Positions 59,246 through 64,000 of a stretch of DNA of 64,000 nt are shown one piece after another. The stretch comes from Streptomyces thermovulgaris (GTDB lineage: Bacteria; Actinomycetota; Actinomycetes; Streptomycetales; Streptomycetaceae). The stretch spans positions 31,200 through 95,199 of the forward strand of contig NZ_MUME01000011.1 in assembly GCF_002155915.1 (NCBI RefSeq), given 5' to 3'. Every line of letters begins with the position of its first letter. Position 1 is the first letter of the stretch. A program made the position numbers and the translations under genes. Under the pieces are notes generated by a model that had not been told where the DNA came from, made no database searches, and saw only the letters and a list, made by a program, of their open reading frames with translations.

Positions 59246-61387
59246 TCAGCCCGTGGCGTCCGCCAGCGCCAGCTCGTGGAGGCGCTCCGGGGGACCCGGG
59301 CGGGCGTAGTACCAGCCCTGGGCCGTGTCGCAGCCGAGCAGGCGGAGCTGTTCGGCCTGGGCACCGGTCTCCACGCCCTCCACGGTGACCGCCAGGTCCA
59401 GGCTGTGGGCGAGGGTCACGATCCCTTCGACGATCTTGAGGTCGACGGGGTCGGCCGGGAATTGCTGCATGCTCTGGGTGAAGGAACGGTCCAGCTTCAG
59501 AACGCTCACCGGCAGCCGCCGCAGGTTGGCCAGGTTGGAGTAGCCGGTGCCGAAGTCGTCCAGCGCTATGTCGATGCCCATCTCGGCGAGCCGCCGCAGG
59601 GGCTTGAGCAGGTCGTCGTCCGCGCCGATCAGCGCCGACTCGGTGAGCTCCAGGCAGAGGACGTCCGGCTGCACGCCCACGCGCTCCAGGATCTCGACGG
59701 TGTCCTGGACGAGGCCGGGGTGACGGAGCTGGCAGGGCGAGAGGTTGACGTTGATGCGCAGGGAGTCCGCGGCTCCGGCGCCGTGCCGCTCCCGCCACTC
59801 GCGGGCCTGGCGCACCGACTGCTCCAGGACCCAGCGGCCCAGCGGGACGATCAGCCCGGTGTGCTCGGCGAGCGGGATGAACCGGTCGGGGCCGAGCACG
59901 CCGTACTGCGGGTGCAGCCAGCGCACCAGCGCCTCGGCGCCGCGCACGCTGCCGTCGCCGAGGTGCACCAGCGGCTGGTACTCGATGAAGAACTCGCCCC
60001 GGTCCAGGGCCGTGGGCAGCGCCGTGGTCAGCCCGTGCCGGGTGATGGCGCGGGCGTCGGCCTCGGGATCGGCGAGCTCGAAGCGGTTGCCGCCGGCCGA
60101 CTTGGCCCGGTACATGGTGATGTCCGCGCTGCGCAGCACCTCCGCCGCGCTGCGCTCCCCCACCGGCCCCTCGACGACACCGATGCTGCCGCGCACGGTC
60201 AGCTCACGGCCGTCGATGCGGATGGGCGCCATCAGCGCGTTCATGATGCGGGCGGCGAGGGCGTCGGCCCTGTGCCGGGTGTCGCTTCCGGTGGTCAGCG
60301 CGACGAACTCGTCGCCGCCGAGCCGGGCGACCATCTCCTCGGGGCCGGTCACGCACGCCTGCAGCCGGTCGGCGACCTCGACGAGCAGCCGGTCGCCGGC
60401 CGCGTGCCCGAGGCTGTCGTTGATGGTCTTGAAGCCGTCCAGGTCGAGATAGCACAGGCCGAAGCGGCGGCCCTCGCCCGCGTTCAGCACCTTCTCCAGC
60501 CGCTCGAAGAACAGCGTGCGGTTGGGCAGGCCGGTCAGCGCGTCGTGCGTGGCCTCGTAGCGCAGCCGGAGGTTGAGCAGCCGCCGTTCGGTGGTGTCCT
60601 CCATCAGGGCGAGCTGGTACTGGGGGTTGCCGTCGGCGTCACGGAGCAGGGAGACGGTCAGATTGGTCCACAGAACCGTCCCGTCGGGACGCTGGAAGGC
60701 CTTCTCCACGTGGTAGTGCTCGCGTTCGCCGCGCACCAGCTCCTCGTACAGCCGCCATACGTGCGGCGCGTCCTCGGCGTGCGTCCAGTCCCGTACGTTG
60801 CGGCCGCGCAGGGTCTGCTCCGAGCCGCCGAACATGCGCAGCAGCGCGCCGTTGACCTGCAGGACGTTGCCCTCCAGGTCGGCGATGCCGATGCCTATCG
60901 CCGCGCCCTCGAACACCGCGCGGAAGCGGGCCTCGCTGGCGTGCAGCGCCTGGGCGACCACGCCCTGGGCGCGCAGCGCGGCCTGGGCGATCGCCTCCTG
61001 CTCGGCCAGTGTGCGCTCGCGCAGCGCCCGTGCGAAACCGGCCGCCATCGCGTGCTGCAACCGGGCGCAGCGGGCCCGCAGGCCCTCCTGGTCGCCGCCC
61101 TCTCCGCAGTAGAGCACCAGGTAGGCGTCGAGGCAGTCCAGGGAACGGCTGAGCGCCTCGGGCTCGGTGCAGTGCGCGTCGACCAGCGCGGCGCCGACCG
61201 CCTCGCCCTCCACGGCGTCGAAGGCCCTGGCCAGCAGCGCCCGGCTCAGCCGGCGGGTGAGCGGCAGGAGCCGCTCCTCGAGCTCCGGGCGGGTCAGCGA
61301 GGTGGAGGTCACCGGAAAGACCGCCCGGCTCCATATCGTCGTCAGCCGGCGCAGTCTGTCCTCCGGCCCGTCCGGTTCCGCGATCAC
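59246..61387 (-). CDS. rmdA: PAS-GGDEF-EAL cyclic-di-GMP enzyme, RmdA-like
   Basis: This is a 713-residue protein. An N-terminal helical region (1-150) leads to a PAS domain (about 150-270, ARFRAVFEGAAIGIGIADLEG in part). The GGDEF domain (about 275-440) has DALTGLPNRTLF and MVARLGGDEFVAL with an intact GGDEF site. The EAL domain (about 450-705) has RGAEALVRWLHP, NVNLSPCQL, ELTESAL and DDFGTGYSNL with an intact EAL site. RmdA of S. coelicolor (SCO0928) has this architecture and lies near the sdh genes. It makes or breaks cyclic-di-GMP, which controls development. Its start overlaps the stop of the methyltransferase. Confidence 0.9.
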   Translation of the reverse strand: MIAEPDGPEDRLRRLTTIWSRAVFPVTSTSLTRPELEERLLPLTRRLSRALLARAFDAVEGEAVGAALVDAHCTEPEALSRSLDCLDAYLVLYCGEGGDQEGLRARCARLQHAMAAGFARALRERTLAEQEAIAQAALRAQGVVAQALHASEARFRAVFEGAAIGIGIADLEGNVLQVNGALLRMFGGSEQTLRGRNVRDWTHAEDAPHVWRLYEELVRGEREHYHVEKAFQRPDGTVLWTNLTVSLLRDADGNPQYQLALMEDTTERRLLNLRLRYEATHDALTGLPNRTLFFERLEKVLNAGEGRRFGLCYLDLDGFKTINDSLGHAAGDRLLVEVADRLQACVTGPEEMVARLGGDEFVALTTGSDTRHRADALAARIMNALMAPIRIDGRELTVRGSIGVVEGPVGERSAAEVLRSADITMYRAKSAGGNRFELADPEADARAITRHGLTTALPTALDRGEFFIEYQPLVHLGDGSVRGAEALVRWLHPQYGVLGPDRFIPLAEHTGLIVPLGRWVLEQSVRQAREWRERHGAGAADSLRINVNLSPCQLRHPGLVQDTVEILERVGVQPDVLCLELTESALIGADDDLLKPLRRLAEMGIDIALDDFGTGYSNLANLRRLPVSVLKLDRSFTQSMQQFPADPVDLKIVEGIVTLAHSLDLAVTVEGVETGAQAEQLRLLGCDTAQGWYYARPGPPERLHELALADATG

Positions 61388-62196
61388 GCCGTACGCCCCA
61401 CGCCGGCGAAACCGGAGAAGGCGTAGGGATCCTCGTCCTCCAGCGCCGTACGAGGCCGCCAGGACGCCAGCGGCACCAGCCCGGGTTCCACCATCTCGTA
61501 CCCCTCGAAGAACCGTGCTATCTGCTCGCGCGAGCGCATGATCAGCGGGTTGCGGATGTCCCTGTAGACGTCGACCGCGGCCCGGGTCCGCTCCTGCGGG
61601 AGCGGGATTCCCTCGTACGAGGCATGCGTGAGGATGAGCAGGCTGCCGGGTGCGAGCGCGTCACGCAGCCGGGCCACCGCCTTGTAGGGTTCGTCCGCGT
61701 CTTCCACGAAGTGCAGTATGGCAACGAGAAGCAGCGCAACCGGCCGGTTCAGATCAAGCAGCCGTTGCACCGGGGGGCTCTCGAGGATTTCACGGGGCTT
61801 GCGCAGATCGGCCGCGACCACGTCCGCGTTCTCGTTGCCCTCGAGAACCGCCTGGCTGTGGCTGACGGCCACCGGGTCGTGGTCGACGTACACCACGCGC
61901 GCGCCGGGGCGGGCCGCCTGGGCGATCTCGTGCACATGGCCGGCGGTGGGGATGCCGGAGCCGATGTCCAGGAACTGTGTGATGCCCTCGTCCAGGGCGA
62001 ACTCCACGGCACGGCGCATGAAGGCCCGGTTCGCCTGCATGATCTTGGGCAGTCCCGGGATGAACTGCATGGCCCTGCGGGCCGCTTCCCGGTCCACCTC
62101 GAAGTTGTGCGAACCGCCCAGGTAGTAGTCGTAGATACGAGCGACGCTCGGCACCGAGATGTCGATGCTCCGTGGGGCCCAGGCAGGGCGCTCCAT
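61384..62196 (-). CDS. DUF574-type SAM-dependent methyltransferase
   Basis: This is a 270-residue protein. The family opening SVARIYDYYLGGSHNFEVDR (about 16-35) and the SAM loop FLDIGSGIPTAGHVHEIAQ (about 70-88) are clear, as are VVYVDHDPVAVSHSQAVLEG and LLVAILHFVED. This is the large Streptomyces DUF574 group with unknown substrates. The C-terminus ends AFSGFAGVGRTA as usual for the group. It is coupled to the rmdA-like gene by an ATGA overlap. The ATG at 62196 is the family start. Confidence 0.92.
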   Translation of the reverse strand: MERPAWAPRSIDISVPSVARIYDYYLGGSHNFEVDREAARRAMQFIPGLPKIMQANRAFMRRAVEFALDEGITQFLDIGSGIPTAGHVHEIAQAARPGARVVYVDHDPVAVSHSQAVLEGNENADVVAADLRKPREILESPPVQRLLDLNRPVALLLVAILHFVEDADEPYKAVARLRDALAPGSLLILTHASYEGIPLPQERTRAAVDVYRDIRNPLIMRSREQIARFFEGYEMVEPGLVPLASWRPRTALEDEDPYAFSGFAGVGRTA

Positions 62197-62369
62197 GCTG
62201 TCTCTCCAAGGCGTAGGCGATCCGGTGTTCGAGCCGAAGGCTACTGATCGCCCGCCAACAGGGCGAGCAGAAACGGAAATTGACCATCCGTTCTTGGTCA
62301 TCACCTGCGGTCGTGGCCCGTTTCGTGCGCCCCCGTCCCGACCGGGCGCCCCGTACGTACGCACACGAC

Positions 62370-62406
62370 CGGCCGCCCCCTCCCTGCGACGTGGAGGGGG
62401 CGGCCG
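62370..62406 (-). terminator. Terminator hairpin downstream of the repeat lipoprotein
   Basis: The arms cggccgccccctcc (62370-62383) and ggagggggcggccg (62393-62406) pair over 14 bp with a 9-base loop. It lies about 145 bases beyond the lipoprotein stop, after the low-complexity tract. Confidence 0.75.
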
Positions 62407-62421
62407 CTCTGCCCTGACCCG

Positions 62422-62551
62422 ATGAAGCTGTCCCTGCTGTCCCTGCTGTCCCTGCTGTCCCTGTTGTTCCCGTTGTTTCTGGTGTTCCTGTTGCTCTTGC
62501 TGCTCCTGTTGTTCTCGTTGACCTCTGTCGTTCCTGTTGCCCCTGCTGTTG
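62422..62551. repeat. Low-complexity CTG/TTG tract following the lipoprotein stop
   Basis: It starts with four near-perfect 9-bp units (ctgtccctg) and decays into ttgttcctg/ctgttgctc variants up to the stop codon of the lipoprotein gene. On the minus strand the tract is CAG/CAA-rich and, if translated in other frames, would give Gln-rich or Asn/Arg/Ser-rich peptides. It is transcribed as the 3' untranslated part of the lipoprotein mRNA. Confidence 0.8.
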
Positions 62552-63493
62552 CTACTGTCCCTGCTTCGACGCCCCGATCGGCTTGCCGTTGGGCGCGACG
62601 GCGAACCAGGTGCCGCCGACACCATGGCCGTTGACGTCCCCGGGCTTCTTGTCCCCGGAGAAGGTGTACAGAGGCCAGCAGTCGATGGTCATCTGCTTGA
62701 TCCCGTCCGGCCGGGTGAAGGACATCAGGCCCTTCTTCACGATGCCCTTGACGTCGTTCTCGTCGACGGGCGCCACGGCCGGCCACTTCTCCAGGCAGGA
62801 ACCGGTGCAGGCGGAGACCGGCTTCGGCCACGCCTGGTCCTTCGAGAAGCGGTAGACCGTCATGCCGTTCCTGTCGACGACGACGTCGCCCAGCGCGGTC
62901 CTCCGCACCGACAGGCCCGGCAGGTTCGTCAGCGAGGCCTTCTTGCCGTCGGGCGCCAGGGCGAACCACTTGCCGTTCACTCCCTGGCCGTTGATCTCGC
63001 CGGCCTTGGTGTCCTTCGCATAGCGGTACGCGGGCCAGCCGCCGATCGTCAGCTGCTTGGTGCCGTCGGAGCGGGTGACCTCCCCGAGCAGGGACTCGTC
63101 GATACCGGCGCCGGCGGCGGCGTCGTCGGCGGGAACGGGCGGCCAGGCCTTGGCGCAGTCGCCGTCGCAGTTGGACTTCGGGGGCTCGGCCGTGTCCGCG
63201 TCGAAGCGGTACAGGGTCATCCCGGCGCTGTCCGTCAGCACCTTGCCCAGCTCCGCGTTGGTGGAGACCTTGAGCTGTCCGGCGGGCTTCGACGCGCCCG
63301 CGGCGTCCTGCTGCTGGTTGCTGGCGCCGATCCCGGTGCCGGTGCCCGTTCCGGCGTTGCCGAGGTCACCGACGCCGGCCGTCGCACCCACCTGGCTGCC
63401 CACCGAAGGGGTTTCCTGACCGCACGCCGTCGTCAGCGCCAGCACAGCCGCGGCAGCCGCCGCGAGCGAGGCGCTCCGCCAGGAGGTGTTCAT
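62552..63493 (-). CDS. Lipoprotein with four PF03640-type secreted repeats
   Basis: This is a 313-residue protein. The signal MNTSWRSASLAAAAAAVLAL ends in the lipobox LTTAC, putting the lipid-modified Cys near residue 24. A Gly/Thr-rich spacer (about 40-60) leads to two pairs of repeats. Repeats 1 and 3 have GMTLYRFDAD and GMTVYRFSKD with CDGDCAKAWPP and CTGSCLEKWPA. Repeats 2 and 4 have AYRYAKD and PLYTFSGD with GKWFALAPDG and GTWFAVAPNG. Such proteins sit on the outer membrane face with unknown function. A similar lipoprotein (SCO0930) lies at this place in S. coelicolor, as I recall. Confidence 0.9.
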   Translation of the reverse strand: MNTSWRSASLAAAAAAVLALTTACGQETPSVGSQVGATAGVGDLGNAGTGTGTGIGASNQQQDAAGASKPAGQLKVSTNAELGKVLTDSAGMTLYRFDADTAEPPKSNCDGDCAKAWPPVPADDAAAGAGIDESLLGEVTRSDGTKQLTIGGWPAYRYAKDTKAGEINGQGVNGKWFALAPDGKKASLTNLPGLSVRRTALGDVVVDRNGMTVYRFSKDQAWPKPVSACTGSCLEKWPAVAPVDENDVKGIVKKGLMSFTRPDGIKQMTIDCWPLYTFSGDKKPGDVNGHGVGGTWFAVAPNGKPIGASKQGQ

Positions 63494-63751
63494 CGTCAAC
63501 TCCACATGCTCCAGAGGATGTCGCAGCGCCCTGCTGCGCCGTCGCACGACACTGGGTACGCACGGGGGAGCCGGTTGTGTTCAACGGCGGCGGAAATTTC
63601 TTTCCGGAATCCGTGACGGGCCTTGGCCACCCGTACATGCGTGCCCCTCCACGGCGACGCACCGGTCGGCCGATCAAACCCCTTGACCTGCTGTTTCCCT
63701 CCTTCGGGGCAATCCGCGGGCACCGCGGCGCGCCTCGGTCCGCCAGCGCTC

Positions 63752-64000
63752 ATGATCTCGCTCGTGCATGGAGTGCATGGAGCGCAACGATCTGAACCGA
63801 CCCGACTCGCCCCGGTGCTGCGGGCGTTGACACCGGTGGCCCTGGCCCTGGCGTGCGTGGGCGGGCCGGCCGCCCCGGCCGCGGCCGATGCCTGCGCATA
63901 CGCCTCCCTGGGCCCGGACGCGACGGTGGCGGTGGCGGCGGCCGGCAGCGGTTCCTGGCCCTCGCTGCCTCCCCCCTGCCCTCCGCCGTCGCCGTCGCCC
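63752..64000 (+). CDS. Secreted Pro-rich protein, N-terminal part (3' end outside window)
   Basis: The frame is open to the window edge (83 residues). A basic start is followed by a hydrophobic core LTPVALALACVGG and PAAPAAADA, a likely signal peptidase site near residue 47. The mature part becomes Pro-rich (SLPPPCPPPSPSP) at the edge, suggesting a wall-spanning or surface protein. The ATG at 63752 or GTG codons at 63764 and 63773 could be the start, and no strong ribosome binding site is seen. It is divergent from the repeat lipoprotein. Confidence 0.6.
   Translation, partial: MISLVHGVHGAQRSEPTRLAPVLRALTPVALALACVGGPAAPAAADACAYASLGPDATVAVAAAGSGSWPSLPPPCPPPSPSP

Larger units (their letters stand above)
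62197..62551. other. 355-base gap between the methyltransferase and lipoprotein genes
   Basis: It contains an AT-richer stretch near 62230-62300, which should be the promoter of the methyltransferase/rmdA-like pair. It also contains a terminator hairpin (62370-62406) and a ~130-base low-complexity tract up to the lipoprotein stop. No credible gene is seen, although the low-complexity tract keeps several frames open. Confidence 0.5.

Noticed and set aside
62422..62634. A Leu-rich hydrophobic + strand frame (MKLSLLSLLSLLS...)
   Set aside because: It arises from the CTG/TTG low-complexity tract antisense to the lipoprotein transcript and has no ribosome binding site or conserved end.

Overview
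The window is very GC-rich actinobacterial chromosome with the codon bias, GTG/TTG starts and ATGA/GTGA gene overlaps typical of Streptomyces. Its order (ornithine-lipid acyltransferases, sdhCAB with a divergent LysR gene, a PAS-GGDEF-EAL gene resembling rmdA, then a repeat lipoprotein) recalls the S. coelicolor SCO0920-SCO0930 neighbourhood. That comparison is from memory, not from a search.

Left part (1-36900) is mostly core and semi-conserved genes. It holds an amidase fragment, a membrane protein, a frameshifted HTH regulator, a cupin, a solitary PemK/MazF-type toxin, the ergothioneine operon egtABCD, dodecin, a HAD phosphatase, a TspO protein, a two-component system, an ABC exporter, a small secreted LAS-metallopeptidase-like protein, a GntR/deoC divergent pair and a Gly-rich lipoprotein. 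It continues with a Cys-rich conserved protein, two divergent DUF1990-like genes plus an SDR, an XRE/DUF397 pair, a Tat-exported NlpC/P60-type protein with a hairpin over its start codons, a Ca2+/H+ antiporter, an SMI1/KNR4 protein, olsA/olsB-like acyltransferases and sdhCAB/LysR.

The central 36981-58965 block looks like a biosynthetic gene cluster inserted between the LysR gene and the rmdA-like gene. One arm has two ATP-grasp ligases behind a 62-residue peptide gene that carries a TTA codon, and a divergent XRE-TPR regulator. A second arm, read leftwards, encodes a MATE exporter, a KAS III-like enzyme with altered catalytic residues, an alpha/beta hydrolase, an acyl carrier protein and an asparagine-synthetase-type amidotransferase. 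A third arm encodes a kynurenine-formamidase-like cyclase, a DUF362 protein, TrpE/TrpG-type anthranilate synthase, a LuxE-type acyl-adenylating enzyme, a LuxC-type reductase and an SDR, all translationally coupled. An IS110-family element sits between the second and third arms. At the right end are larB, larC and divergent larE, the complete known route to the nickel-pincer nucleotide (NPN), without a recognisable larA. This suggests a specialised-metabolite pathway that makes its own NPN cofactor for an enzyme other than lactate racemase. GTTGAC/GTCAAC motifs recur in the promoter regions of this block.

Right part (59246-64000) resumes core genes: an rmdA-like cyclic-di-GMP enzyme, a DUF574-type SAM methyltransferase, a lipoprotein with PF03640-type repeats followed by a low-complexity CTG/TTG-rich tract, and the start of a secreted Pro-rich protein cut by the window edge.
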